From positions 248,001 through 312,000 of the forward strand of contig CBDHEM010000071.1 in NCBI GenBank assembly GCA_965261955.1: a DNA stretch of 64,000 nt. Direction: 5' to 3'. The stretch is from JABAAI01 sp965261955. Its GTDB lineage: Bacteria; Spirochaetota; Leptospiria; Leptospirales; Leptonemataceae. The notes beneath the pieces were generated by a model that saw nothing but the letters and a program-made list of their open reading frames with translations, searched no databases and had not been told where the DNA came from. A program made the position numbers and the translations under genes. Every line of letters starts with the position of its first letter. Position 1 is the first letter of the stretch. Positions 9,406 through 18,977 of the stretch are shown here, in pieces.

Positions 9406-10338
9406 ATGCTTGAAAATTTAAATAAACTGCGCGGGCAATATATAGCCAAACGTCTATTGGATAGCTATAAACAAATATATCCCCCACCACTATTCATTTT
9501 TCATGGTCCTTCTGGTGTGGGAAAATATTCTGCTGCAGAAGCTTTCATACGACAAAAACTATGTGCTGTGGGAAATGAATGCGGTAGTTGCCTGTCTTGT
9601 CGTAATTTTTTACGCAATGAACACCCTGATTATATTCGCTTTCCGGAGGCAATCACTCCTATTGGACACCAAAAAAATCCGGAACCATTTAGTATTCGTT
9701 GGCTTTTACAGACTCGCCTACCGTACACGCCTTTTTCTGGTCCAGTTCGCTTTATATTGTTTCCTCTAGGTGAAACAATACAACACGAAGCAGAAACGGC
9801 TCTTTTAAAAACTCTGGAAGAGATGCCTAAGCATACTCGAATGATTATTTTAACAAAAAACATAAGATCTATTAAAGCTACCATTATAAGCCGAGGAATA
9901 TGCGTTCCCTTCCATTTACTTTCCGATAAAACTATACATGAAATAACTGCATGTAATGATCCTATTGACTTACAATGCTTAGGAGGAAGTTTGGATAATG
10001 TAGCTTTCTTGCAGAACCCATTCTATTCTAAAGTTAAAAAAAAAATTTCTGGAGCCTTAGAACATCCTATAGAATTACTCAATCTAGAGAAATGGCTTAT
10101 TCAATTCAAAGAAGTGAAAAGTATATTGACAGAAACAAAAATGAGATTAGAATACAAGGAAATACTAGAGTTTTTTAGTTTAGTATTGCTAATATCTGTA
10201 CGAAGCAGACCTTTTTATAGAAAATCAGCACAAGCCATACTAAGCTTTAAACAAGATTTGCGAATGGATAAACCCAATCTTTTTCCCTATCTAATTAGCC
10301 GGCTTTTTGCAGAATTGAATATAATTTATTCAGAATAA
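9406..10338 (+). CDS. holB: DNA polymerase III delta' subunit
   Basis: Delta' is part of the clamp-loader complex that puts the beta sliding clamp on DNA. From the ATG at 9406 the protein is 310 residues. It has the P-loop-like HGPSGVGKYS (33-42), four zinc-ligand cysteines (53, 59, 62, 65 in CAVGNECGSCLSC), and the sensor region HEAETALLKTLEEMPKHTR with TTIISRG-like KATIISRGI, all typical of HolB/DnaX AAA+ proteins. A longer frame begins at a TTG at 9361, but homology starts at the ATG. It is followed after 45 bp by sufS. Confidence 0.85.
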   Translation: MLENLNKLRGQYIAKRLLDSYKQIYPPPLFIFHGPSGVGKYSAAEAFIRQKLCAVGNECGSCLSCRNFLRNEHPDYIRFPEAITPIGHQKNPEPFSIRWLLQTRLPYTPFSGPVRFILFPLGETIQHEAETALLKTLEEMPKHTRMIILTKNIRSIKATIISRGICVPFHLLSDKTIHEITACNDPIDLQCLGGSLDNVAFLQNPFYSKVKKKISGALEHPIELLNLEKWLIQFKEVKSILTETKMRLEYKEILEFFSLVLLISVRSRPFYRKSAQAILSFKQDLRMDKPNLFPYLISRLFAELNIIYSE

Positions 10339-10383
10339 TATTACCACTTCAATTTTTTTCAACTTATACATAATATCATTCAA

Positions 10384-11661
10384 ATGATAGAATTTAGCTA
10401 CCAAGATATCAAAAAGGATTTTCCTATCCTATCAACTAAAATGAATGGGAAGAAACTTGTTTTTTTAGATAGTGCGGCAAGCTCACAAAAACCATTAGTG
10501 GTAACGAATACCATACAAGATTATTATAATTCACACCACGCAAATATACACAGAGGAGCTTATAAACTCAGTCATAATGCAACAGAACGCTATGAAAAAA
10601 CCCGTCAGAAATTGGCTCAATTCATCAATGCTCCTAATCCAGAAAGCTGTCTTTTTACTAGAAATACAACAGAAAGTTTGAATCTAATTGCCTTAACTTG
10701 GGGACAAAAAAATATTAAAGGAGGAGACGAAATACTTGTTAGTGAACTGGAACATCATTCAAATCTTGTTCCTTGGATCATGCTGGCAAAAAATAAGGGA
10801 GCAAAACTAAAATACATTCCTCTGACTAGTGATGGTTATTATGACTTACGTCATTTTGATCAATTTATTTCTTCTCGTACATCACTTATTGCTGTACAAC
10901 AAGTGAGTAATGCACTTGGAAGTATACATGATCTGGCCACTATAGCGAAAAAAGCTCGCTCTGTTAATGCCCTTTTTGTTGTAGATGGTGCACAGGGTGC
11001 TCCTCACTTAAAACTAGATGTTCAAAAAATGGATTGTGATTTCTACGCTTTTAGTGCTCATAAAATGTTTGGCCCTACTGGTGTCGGTGTCCTCTACGGA
11101 AAAAAAGAGATTATGGAAGAAATGCCTCCTTTTTTAGGGGGGGGTGATATGATACTCAGTGTAAAAAAAGATGATTATGAGCCGGCAAGCCTACCTCGTA
11201 AATTTGAAGCAGGTACTCCAAATATCTCAGGTGTCATTGCCTTTAAAGCGGCTATAGATTACATCACAAATATTGGCTTAGAAAATATACATACACATGA
11301 AGTCAATCTGATTGATTATACTATGCAAGAATTACAAAAAATAGAAGGAATACAATTTTATGGCCCAAATATGGATTGGCCTTCGAACTCAAACAAGAAG
11401 AAAAATGGTGGAATACTTTCTTTTAATCTAATTGGAGTTCATTCCCATGATGTGGCCAGTATTTTGGATGATGAAGGAATTGCCGTTCGAGCAGGACATC
11501 ATTGCTGTGAGCCATGGATGAGAAAAAATGGCCTGATGAGTACTGTACGAGCGAGCTTCTACGCATACAATGGACCGGAAGATGTAGACGCTTTGGTTTC
11601 CGGCTTAAAAACTGTACGTTCGATATTTAAAATAAGCAATTGTAAAGAAGCAGGATGGTGA
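10384..11661 (+). CDS. sufS: Cysteine desulfurase SufS
   Basis: SufS is a PLP enzyme that takes sulfur from L-cysteine for Fe-S cluster assembly, handing it to SufU as a persulfide. The protein has 425 residues. Visible features are the PLP lysine in SAHKMFGPTG (Lys227), the cofactor-contacting ELEHHSNLVPW and VVDGAQ motifs, and the active-site cysteine in RAGHHCCEPWM (Cys374). The length and the short RAGHHC loop fit the group II SufS type. It sits 91 bp before sufU, the usual gene pair in bacteria using the SufS-SufU relay. Confidence 0.95.
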   Translation: MIEFSYQDIKKDFPILSTKMNGKKLVFLDSAASSQKPLVVTNTIQDYYNSHHANIHRGAYKLSHNATERYEKTRQKLAQFINAPNPESCLFTRNTTESLNLIALTWGQKNIKGGDEILVSELEHHSNLVPWIMLAKNKGAKLKYIPLTSDGYYDLRHFDQFISSRTSLIAVQQVSNALGSIHDLATIAKKARSVNALFVVDGAQGAPHLKLDVQKMDCDFYAFSAHKMFGPTGVGVLYGKKEIMEEMPPFLGGGDMILSVKKDDYEPASLPRKFEAGTPNISGVIAFKAAIDYITNIGLENIHTHEVNLIDYTMQELQKIEGIQFYGPNMDWPSNSNKKKNGGILSFNLIGVHSHDVASILDDEGIAVRAGHHCCEPWMRKNGLMSTVRASFYAYNGPEDVDALVSGLKTVRSIFKISNCKEAGW

Positions 11662-11752
11662 GATATTGAGAGATGTTTTACTGTAGTTAGTTAGCTTATA
11701 GCTTCCTAGTTGTTATTTTTTTACATTATATGCTTCACATAACATAAGTAAA

Positions 11753-12202
11753 ATGGCTATATCAGAAGACATATATAAAGAAATTATTTTAGAACATTAC
11801 CAAGAACCATCTCATTGTGGGCATCTCGAAAATCCAACTATTGTCCAAGAAGGTGTTAATCGAAGTTGTGGCGATGAAGTGAAAATCGAACTTTCTATAC
11901 AGAATAATCAAATCTATGGCATACGCGTAAATAGTAGGGGTTGTAGTATATCTGTCGCTTCCGGTTCAATGATGGCAGATGCCATAGAGGGTATGAGTGT
12001 GGAAGAATCAAAAAACCTAATCAAACAATTTAAAGCAATGATTATCCAACAAGATCATGATTATACCTTTCCTGAAAATTTAGAAGATCTAGAAGCCTTA
12101 CAAGGAGTAAAAAAATATCCCATTCGTGTCAAATGTGCTACACTTGTTTGGAGCACTCTAGAACAAGCGATTATGCTTTATCAAGAAAGGAAAAAGAAAT
12201 GA
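11753..12202 (+). CDS. sufU: Fe-S assembly sulfur-transfer protein SufU
   Basis: SufU is a small zinc protein that accepts the persulfide from SufS. The 149-residue product carries Cys39 and Asp41 (NRSCGDEV), Cys64 (GCSISVASGSMM) and Cys128 (RVKCATLVW), the four expected zinc-site residues. The roughly 20-residue insertion before the last motif (TFPENLEDLEALQGVKKYP) distinguishes SufU from IscU. Its stop overlaps the start of the next gene (ATGA), indicating co-translation. Confidence 0.93.
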   Translation: MAISEDIYKEIILEHYQEPSHCGHLENPTIVQEGVNRSCGDEVKIELSIQNNQIYGIRVNSRGCSISVASGSMMADAIEGMSVEESKNLIKQFKAMIIQQDHDYTFPENLEDLEALQGVKKYPIRVKCATLVWSTLEQAIMLYQERKKK

Positions 12203-12924
12203 GTGCACACATACTAGAAAATAGTAATGAGCAAGAAGAAGGAAAGTATCCAAAGGAACTGATTCAAATATACCAAGATATAAAAAGTAAGTATCGAAAT
12301 TATGATACTCGTAATGCTTTAAAGCGTATGCAAGCATTTCGCAAAGCGCTCGTTAATTTAAGTGAACAAGGCTTTTCTGTGGGTCTTGAACTTTTGGGGA
12401 GCCTTAATTTTGGGATAGTCGAACGGAATTCTGATGCTGATGTGATTATATTGCATTACTGCAATATACACCGCAAGGAGAAAGAATGCCTACCCTCCTG
12501 TCCCAATTTGATTTTTGAAAGAGAAACAATAGCCCGTTTCCTTGCTAAAAGTCTCAATATGGATTCTTTCCATATCGAAACTCTAGACTGTATTAACCTG
12601 CATTGCATAGAAGATTATAAGGAAGGGAGAATAGATAAAAAAGATAGTAGAATTTTACGCTTCTTATTTTATTTTGCACTTGGACGACCTGTAAATCAAA
12701 CTCTTTTTTCTCATCACTACAGGACACTGAATGCAGAAAAAAGTTTACGAAAATACTTTTATACTTGGGCATCTGAAGCCCTTGCCATTTATTTACGTAC
12801 TTCAACTCATCGTCTTTCTTTTCATAAATACAATGAACGCATACTGAGTCAGGGATTAAAACTTCCTTCTGATTTACGTAAAGAACTCCAATACTATTTA
12901 GATAAAGAGCAAACAGAAAGATGA
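12199..12924 (+). CDS. Nucleotidyltransferase-fold protein
   Basis: This 241-residue protein has a Pol-beta-type nucleotidyltransferase signature: GS at 67-68 (LLGSLNFGIV) followed by DxD at 79-81 (NSDADVII), the usual metal-binding pair. The substrate is unknown. The chosen ATG overlaps the sufU stop by ATGA; the longer frame from 12133 lies inside sufU. It appears to be in an operon with sufS and sufU and is followed at once by a secreted protein gene. Confidence 0.65.
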   Translation: MSAHILENSNEQEEGKYPKELIQIYQDIKSKYRNYDTRNALKRMQAFRKALVNLSEQGFSVGLELLGSLNFGIVERNSDADVIILHYCNIHRKEKECLPSCPNLIFERETIARFLAKSLNMDSFHIETLDCINLHCIEDYKEGRIDKKDSRILRFLFYFALGRPVNQTLFSHHYRTLNAEKSLRKYFYTWASEALAIYLRTSTHRLSFHKYNERILSQGLKLPSDLRKELQYYLDKEQTER

Positions 12925-12933
12925 AATAAAGTG

Positions 12934-14085
12934 ATGAAACTCCTGTATTTGTCTGCTTATCTTATCTGGATAAATAGCTATCTAACCCTTCATTCTGTTT
13001 TCGCTCAAGAACCATTAACTTCTATTCAAGCAATACAATTTTCAGAAAATATTTCTTCTTTAAATTTCCATCCAAATCATGAAAAAAAAAGATTATTGAT
13101 TGGAAGTAATCGCAATGTCTATTGGCTGGATTGGAAGAGTAAAAAAACCCATCTCATCTTACACTCTCCTTCATCTACATGCCATTTGGGAATATGGAAA
13201 CTTAGCCCTAGAGGAAGTTATCTGTATAGTTCAAGCCAAGGAAGGTGTATAGATAATTTAAGAAAAAATAATCGTCTCAATAAAATGACTTCCCTATGGG
13301 ATATCAGAAATTGGAAACTCAAAAAAAAAGCAAAGGTATTGTACATAGGCAAGCATTTAGAAAGGACCAGTCTATTTCAAATGGGGCCCCTTTCCAAAGA
13401 AAACTATTTAATGAGCGTTCAGAAAGATGGTATAGTTAAATATTGGTCTTTACAGAAAAAAAAAATAACCCAAAGTTTACGTGTCCCTAAAAAAACTCCG
13501 GAGAGATTAGCTATAGTTCCCTATGCCATTAGTCCTTCTCTAAGAATTATAGCCTTCCACCATTGGCAAGACTATTACATGCTACTTTATAAAATATACA
13601 GTCCCTTTTCTTACAGCCCTACAAAGGGAAAAATTGTGCAAGCAAAACTTTTACATCGCACAGAATATCCTTTTACAAATTCACAAAAACTTTTTTGTTT
13701 TTCTAGTGACAGTACAATCTACTTCGATGGGGTACGAATACGCCAAGTAAAAGATGGGAAAATTCTATCAAAATTCATTTATCAAAAAAATACAAAACCG
13801 CAAAGAGCTCTTTTCCATCCCAATAAAAATATTTTAGCCATTGAAAGCAAAATAATCAATAACAAAAATAGAAAAATAAAATATGTAACTAAAAAAAATA
13901 TATCCCTAAAGAGCCCTTATCCCAAAGGGCACATTATAGAATTATATAATATTAAAAAAAAAATAACATTTGCTTCTATAGCACTTGAAGGACCCGTCGT
14001 AGCCATGGCTTTTCATCCAGCTGGTAAGTTAATGAGTATTGCTCTAACCAATAAGCATATTTATCTTTATCAAATATATAAATAA
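12934..14085 (+). CDS. Secreted beta-propeller (WD40-like) protein
   Basis: The 383-residue product starts with a hydrophobic signal peptide ending near SVFAQEP, so it is probably periplasmic or surface-exposed. Repeated blades are suggested by LLIGSNRNVYWLDWKSKK, IWKLSPRGSYLYSS, MSVQKDGIVKYWSLQKKK and a final AMAFHPAGKLMSIALTNKH. WD40-like proteins usually mediate protein contacts; no specific role can be inferred. GTG at 12931 is directly before the ATG. It starts 9 bp after the nucleotidyltransferase gene. Confidence 0.65.
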   Translation: MKLLYLSAYLIWINSYLTLHSVFAQEPLTSIQAIQFSENISSLNFHPNHEKKRLLIGSNRNVYWLDWKSKKTHLILHSPSSTCHLGIWKLSPRGSYLYSSSQGRCIDNLRKNNRLNKMTSLWDIRNWKLKKKAKVLYIGKHLERTSLFQMGPLSKENYLMSVQKDGIVKYWSLQKKKITQSLRVPKKTPERLAIVPYAISPSLRIIAFHHWQDYYMLLYKIYSPFSYSPTKGKIVQAKLLHRTEYPFTNSQKLFCFSSDSTIYFDGVRIRQVKDGKILSKFIYQKNTKPQRALFHPNKNILAIESKIINNKNRKIKYVTKKNISLKSPYPKGHIIELYNIKKKITFASIALEGPVVAMAFHPAGKLMSIALTNKHIYLYQIYK

Positions 14086-14122
14086 ATTTTTCGGACAGAT
14101 AAGCATTTTAAAAGTGTACACT

Positions 14123-15397
14123 TTATTTTCTATATATCTTAAGGTAACGTTTTTTACCTATCTTCACAATGTGAGAGCCCGGCATCTCTAAAAGATAGTG
14201 AATATTATCAATAATAGATAGATCTTCACCTAATTTAATTGAACCACTTTCAATCAAACGACGAACGGCCGTTTTACTCTTTTCCAAACCAGAGGCTACT
14301 ATCGCATCCACTAAAAGTATCTTATTTTTTTGGCTAGCTACTTCATATTGAGGAATATCTGGAGGCAGTACCATTTTTTGGCGAGAAGCAATACCTTTTT
14401 CTTTTTCCCAAGAAGAACGAGCATACTCACCAGCACCTTCCCCATGTAAAATATCCACAATTGTGCTTCCAAGAATTTTTTTGGCTTCCATTGGATTCAA
14501 AGTACTAGCTGTTTTTTTTACACTAGCCGAATGTTTGGGACTAGAAGCCAAACGCATTTCTTCTATTTTCTCTTGCGGTAAATCTGTTAACAATATAAAA
14601 TAATCCCACATGAGCTCATCTGAAATAGACATACATTTTGCAAAAATATTATAAGGACTTTCCTCAAGGCCAATATAGTTTCCACAGGATTTTGACATTT
14701 TTCTTTGTCCATCTAGCCCAATAAGAAGGGGAAGAGTGATCACAACTTGTGGCTCAATTTTATATTGACTTTGTAGCTCCCTAGCCACTAGCAAATTAAA
14801 TTTTTGGTCACTTCCACCAAGTTCTATATCTGCTTTCATAATAACAGAATCATAACCTTGAACTAAAGGATACATAAACTCAATGAGACTGATACTTTCT
14901 CCCTTTTGATAGCGCTTCAAAAAATCATCTCTTTCTAGCAGACGTGCTACAGTATAACGAGCTGTAAGGCCTAAAACCTCTTCAAATTTCATATCTTGAC
15001 ACCAAGTAGAATTGAAACAGATTTTGGTCTTTTCTTCATCGAGTATGCGAAAGATTTGTTTACGATAACCCTGTGCGTTCTTTTCTACCTCTTCACGTCT
15101 CAAAAGTTTACGAGTCTGAGATCTACCGCTTGGATCTCCAATCATTCCAGTGAAGTCTCCAATTAGAAAATGAACTTCGTGACCTAAATCTTGAAAATGT
15201 TTCATTTTACGTAAAAGGACAAGATGACCGAGATGCAAATCTGGGGCTGTGGGGTCAAAACCAGCCTTAACAATAAGGCCTTGCTTTGTCTTTTTACTTT
15301 TTTCTAACTTAAAGAGAAGCTCTTTTTCAGGAAGTATATCTATAGTGCCACGCTTGATTATTTCTAAAGCAGAATCTTTTTTTTGTGTAGGAGCCAA
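14123..15397 (-). CDS. tyrS: Tyrosyl-tRNA synthetase
   Basis: This class I synthetase charges tRNA-Tyr. The 424-residue product has HLGH (55-58, the HIGH motif), KMSKS (233-237), and a C-terminal S4-like RNA-binding domain (about 355-424; TAVRRLIESGSIKLG). The sequence KAGFDPTAPDLHLGH belongs to the TyrS type that is longer than TyrZ-like forms of some bacteria and common in Gram-negatives. It is the last gene of a minus-strand series that begins with the ABC transporter, about 80 bp from ubiX. Confidence 0.95.
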   Translation of the reverse strand: MAPTQKKDSALEIIKRGTIDILPEKELLFKLEKSKKTKQGLIVKAGFDPTAPDLHLGHLVLLRKMKHFQDLGHEVHFLIGDFTGMIGDPSGRSQTRKLLRREEVEKNAQGYRKQIFRILDEEKTKICFNSTWCQDMKFEEVLGLTARYTVARLLERDDFLKRYQKGESISLIEFMYPLVQGYDSVIMKADIELGGSDQKFNLLVARELQSQYKIEPQVVITLPLLIGLDGQRKMSKSCGNYIGLEESPYNIFAKCMSISDELMWDYFILLTDLPQEKIEEMRLASSPKHSASVKKTASTLNPMEAKKILGSTIVDILHGEGAGEYARSSWEKEKGIASRQKMVLPPDIPQYEVASQKNKILLVDAIVASGLEKSKTAVRRLIESGSIKLGEDLSIIDNIHYLLEMPGSHIVKIGKKRYLKIYRK

Positions 15398-15476
15398 TTT
15401 TTTATAAAAGATACAGATTCAGTTCATAAACTAAGATAAAACCTATGGAAAAGATACGATATCCAATTTTTTTGTA

Positions 15477-16097
15477 TTAGGCCTTCCCTGTCCAAGCCTT
15501 AAATAGGTCATGCTTAATTTGAAATTGTGATAAAATTCGACCAGTGATAAAAAAGGCCAACTCTTCTATACTTTTGGGTTTCTGATAAAAACCAGGACTA
15601 GCCGGGAGCACAACTCCACCCACTTCTGTTAACCTTAGCATATTTTCTAAATGAATCTGACTATAAGGGGTTTCCCGAGGAACAACAATCAATTTACGAC
15701 GTTCTTTTATGCATACATCTGCTGCCCTCTCTATTAAATTAGAAGTATAGCCATGAGCAATACCCGCAATGGTCTTCATTGAACAAGGTAAAATAATCAT
15801 TCCATTTGTGAAATGTGAACCACTCGCACAGGAAGCCCCTATATTATGATAGTCCTCTATTACAAATTCATGCTTACGAGAAGAAGAAGGTATGTCTTTT
15901 AAATTTTGCTCTAGATAGTTTTCCGGTTTATCTACATTGGAGTTACTTTCTTCTCTATAGACGCGTAGAGCAGATGGACTAATAATCAATGAAGACTTAC
16001 CAGATATAAGACGAGCAAGCGACCTTATCAAGCAAGATGCGTAGAGAGCACCACTCGCTCCACTAATAGCCAGAACAAAATTGTATTCACTCATCAA
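15477..16097 (-). CDS. ubiX: Flavin prenyltransferase (UbiX family)
   Basis: UbiX makes prenylated FMN, the cofactor of UbiD-type decarboxylases used in ubiquinone and futalosine-menaquinone synthesis. The 206-residue protein has the FMN-binding AISGASGALYA near the N-terminus, SHFTNGMIILPCSMKT in the middle and VVPRETPYSQIHLENML towards the end, all family hallmarks. It lies 24 bp after the UbiA-type prenyltransferase gene, which supports a quinone role. Confidence 0.93.
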   Translation of the reverse strand: MMSEYNFVLAISGASGALYASCLIRSLARLISGKSSLIISPSALRVYREESNSNVDKPENYLEQNLKDIPSSSRKHEFVIEDYHNIGASCASGSHFTNGMIILPCSMKTIAGIAHGYTSNLIERAADVCIKERRKLIVVPRETPYSQIHLENMLRLTEVGGVVLPASPGFYQKPKSIEELAFFITGRILSQFQIKHDLFKAWTGKA

Positions 16098-16121
16098 ATT
16101 AAGAAACGATTATAATCTTTT

Positions 16122-17024
16122 CTAGAAGGGCCAAAGGGCAAGCATATATTTATCTAGAATTACTCCTAAAAAAAGTACGGTGCTAATAGAAGCATTTACA
16201 TGAAAAAAAGCAATTGGTATACGATGTAAAAAATTTGGTCGCACAAGTAAATGTTCCCATAAAAAAAGAAGAGCCACAATCACTATTGTAATAAAAAAAA
16301 TAGGAGAAACTCTTTCTTGAATACCAGCTAAAAGAAAAAAGAAAAGAGCAACTCCATGACAGACCCGAGCTATTCCTAGAGCAGACGAAATTCCCAGACT
16401 AGCGGGAATAGAATGAAGTTTATTTTTCTTATCAAACTCATAATCTTGGCATGAATACAAAAGATCAAAACCTGAAATATAAAATAATAAACCAAAGCTC
16501 CAATAAATACCAATCAAATCTGTCCCTCCTGTAACAGCAATCCAAGTGGCTATAGGGACAATGCCTATCACCATACCTAGAAAAAAATGTGATAAGTTTG
16601 TAAAACGTTTTGTATAGGAATACCCAAAGGCTAATATGAGTGCTGGGATAGATAAAATAGCAGTGAGATAATTAATACTAATCGCAGATAAAATAAAAAT
16701 AAAAGAACACAAAAGAATAAAAAATTGAACTTGCCCAGTGGAAATAGTACCTTTTGGTATTTCTCGATCAACCGTCCGAGGGTTAGCTGCATCATATTTG
16801 CGATCAATTAAGCGATTAAAACCCATTGCACTACTTCGTAAAAATACCATACAAACAATTATTTTACTTAAAAGAAAAAAAGTGCCATATACATCCCCTA
16901 TTAAATGACTTTTGGGAAAGGATTGGACAAAAGCTATACCGGCCAATGGCAAAGCAAAAATAGAATGTGAAAATTTAACCATCGAAAGGTAACAAGTAAA
17001 GTTTTTCCAAATTCTATAGAGCAT
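16122..17024 (-). CDS. UbiA-family prenyltransferase, probably for menaquinone (MqnP-like)
   Basis: This integral membrane enzyme attaches a polyprenyl chain to an aromatic acid. The 300-residue product has about eight hydrophobic segments and two Asp-rich motifs: NRLIDRKYDAANPRTVDR for diphosphate binding and SCQDYEFDKKNKLHSIP. Pairing with UbiX suggests the futalosine pathway (MqnP), which leptospires use, rather than ubiquinone; this is an inference from context, since no mqn gene is in the window. Confidence 0.85.
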   Translation of the reverse strand: MLYRIWKNFTCYLSMVKFSHSIFALPLAGIAFVQSFPKSHLIGDVYGTFFLLSKIIVCMVFLRSSAMGFNRLIDRKYDAANPRTVDREIPKGTISTGQVQFFILLCSFIFILSAISINYLTAILSIPALILAFGYSYTKRFTNLSHFFLGMVIGIVPIATWIAVTGGTDLIGIYWSFGLLFYISGFDLLYSCQDYEFDKKNKLHSIPASLGISSALGIARVCHGVALFFFLLAGIQERVSPIFFITIVIVALLFLWEHLLVRPNFLHRIPIAFFHVNASISTVLFLGVILDKYMLALWPF

Positions 17025-17056
17025 AAAATAAAGATTTGATTAATTTGAATTTTTAG

Positions 17057-17671
17057 TTATTTCGAAGTGAAGTTTTTAAGATAACTACTCTCAATCGCCT
17101 TACTAATACGTATTGATAAAATTCGAAGAAGTCTTATTAACGCCTCCTCTTCGGTCTCTATACGCCCTTCCTCTTCAGAATAAAGCACGCTTCCAGAAAA
17201 TTCTTGAGAAAGCAAGATGGAAATATCTTTTGTTACATTGTCCTCAGAAAATTCTTTTACTTCTTTCAATTTGTTTAATTTGTTCAATTTGTTCATAGAT
17301 ATTTTTTGTAACCGGACGTGACACCGTAAAGACAATCGAAAATGTTTCTCATCACCTAAACGAGTATAAAGGCGAGGACGTTTTTGATAGGAAACAACCC
17401 TACCCCGAAGCCAAAGATGATTGTAGCGATATTGAGCAATATGACTCCCAAGCAATTGAAAATTTGCACGACGATGCAATTCTTTTCGTAGAGAGGTAGT
17501 TATTTTACGGCCAATTCCTGCCCGATACGTATCGTTTATAAAATGAGTGAGACGTAATTGCCGTGTATCAATTTTATACCCCTGCAATCTTCGAGAAAAA
17601 TCACATTTATTTAAAAAAATTAAAACAAGGAGAAAAATAGGCAAAACATGTTTTTTCGTTTGGTTTGACAA
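17057..17671 (-). CDS. LptE-like lipoprotein (putative)
   Basis: This is a 204-residue protein with a signal sequence and a possible lipobox cysteine (FLNKC, about residue 23). The segment after it, LQGYKIDTRQLRLTHFINDTYRA then ITTSLRKELHRR, matches the start of LptE-type proteins, which plug LptD in the outer membrane during lipopolysaccharide assembly. The in-frame repeat NKLNKLNKLK comes from a 9-bp tandem duplication. It is 55 bp from the DUF4340 gene. The LptE assignment rests on pattern, not alignment. Confidence 0.5.
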   Translation of the reverse strand: MSNQTKKHVLPIFLLVLIFLNKCDFSRRLQGYKIDTRQLRLTHFINDTYRAGIGRKITTSLRKELHRRANFQLLGSHIAQYRYNHLWLRGRVVSYQKRPRLYTRLGDEKHFRLSLRCHVRLQKISMNKLNKLNKLKEVKEFSEDNVTKDISILLSQEFSGSVLYSEEEGRIETEEEALIRLLRILSIRISKAIESSYLKNFTSK

Positions 17672-17725
17672 AAGAATTCTCTGCTTACGAAGATACTTTT
17701 ATACTATCTGAAAAGGGCTTTTTGA

Positions 17726-18940
17726 TTACTTTCTCGTTTTTTTACGATTCCTTATTTCAGTTTCAATGCTTTCTAGTTGGTTCTGTAGGATATCAATTGT
17801 TTGCCAATCAATAAAATGAACAGATGAATATAGAGAATTTTTTAAAAGAACAATTTCTTTACCGTTTATTATGATTTTTCTATGAGGCCTTCTTATAAAG
17901 AAGATATAATCCTTCCCTTTTTTTACGGATACATCTATTCTGACTTTATTCACTTTGGCCTCTTCCCAAATCCTCATCGTATAATCTTTTTGTTTTTCTA
18001 CATCCTTACTCGTATTTTCGTTGGAATATTCTTCACGTATATTTTTTACTTCTTTTTCATCATTAAAATAGCGTATTTTAATTCCCTTAACTACATTTTC
18101 TATGGCAAAACCTAAGCCTACAGAAAAAACTTTAGGTAGCTCTTTATCCTTTATAATTTTCCAAATGGATTTAGGATGATTTCCCTTCCCTTTCCTATCG
18201 TGTTGTATAGTTATAGGATTTTTATTTTCAAAATGAATACGTATTTTTTCAATGTAACTATTTTCTGGGAAATATAGTATAGCTTTTTCCCGAAAATATA
18301 TTTCTTCTTTATCAAAATTATTCACAAAATGATCAGAAAGAATAAGAAGCAAAGAAGGCTTATGGCTAGAACGTGCGAAAACATATCCATTATCTGCGGT
18401 ATTCCCTATTTCCAAAAGTAGAGGAGAGCTTGTTTCTTTGTTTTTATAAAAGAGAATTTGTTGTAAAGATTCTTCTATACCAACTTTTTTATACTTTTTT
18501 AAATAGGCATTTTTTTTGTTTTTTTGAGTCGTTTTTCTCTCATTCACATCACTACCCGTCTCACTTTTTTTTTGGAAAAATTGATAAGGGTAATGTCCTT
18601 TTAAATTAGGTTTATACCACTCAGAAAAAATATTTTTCACAAAGTGATTCCCAGGATATCGAATCTTGTTGATTTGCTTTTTTCTCTTTTTCTTGTTTTC
18701 ACCTTTTTTTTCGAGAGGGGAAGCTATATTTTCAACAAAATATTCATCCCTAAAAAAACCCGGTATCCTAATGAAACGTATTTTTGTAGCCTTTGTTTTA
18801 TCTGGAATGTACTCAATCATCTCCCAAGCTTCTTCCCACAAATTACTGTTTTTTTCCTCTTTGCCAATATCAAAAAAAAGAACGATACTAAAAAGAATCA
18901 AGAGTGATGCAGAAAATATGAAATAGAAACGAGTAGACAT
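17726..18940 (-). CDS. DUF4340 domain protein
   Basis: The 404-residue product has one N-terminal membrane anchor (FIFSASLLILFSIVLFF) and a long Lys-rich extracytoplasmic part with alternating beta-strand segments. DUF4340 proteins are regularly encoded next to GldA/GldF/GldG-type ABC transporters, as here (38 bp downstream of the GldG-like gene). The molecular role is unknown. Confidence 0.7.
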   Translation of the reverse strand: MSTRFYFIFSASLLILFSIVLFFDIGKEEKNSNLWEEAWEMIEYIPDKTKATKIRFIRIPGFFRDEYFVENIASPLEKKGENKKKRKKQINKIRYPGNHFVKNIFSEWYKPNLKGHYPYQFFQKKSETGSDVNERKTTQKNKKNAYLKKYKKVGIEESLQQILFYKNKETSSPLLLEIGNTADNGYVFARSSHKPSLLLILSDHFVNNFDKEEIYFREKAILYFPENSYIEKIRIHFENKNPITIQHDRKGKGNHPKSIWKIIKDKELPKVFSVGLGFAIENVVKGIKIRYFNDEKEVKNIREEYSNENTSKDVEKQKDYTMRIWEEAKVNKVRIDVSVKKGKDYIFFIRRPHRKIIINGKEIVLLKNSLYSSVHFIDWQTIDILQNQLESIETEIRNRKKTRK

Positions 18941-18977
18941 GTATTATTTGATTTTCCAAAAAAAGATTATTTGTCTC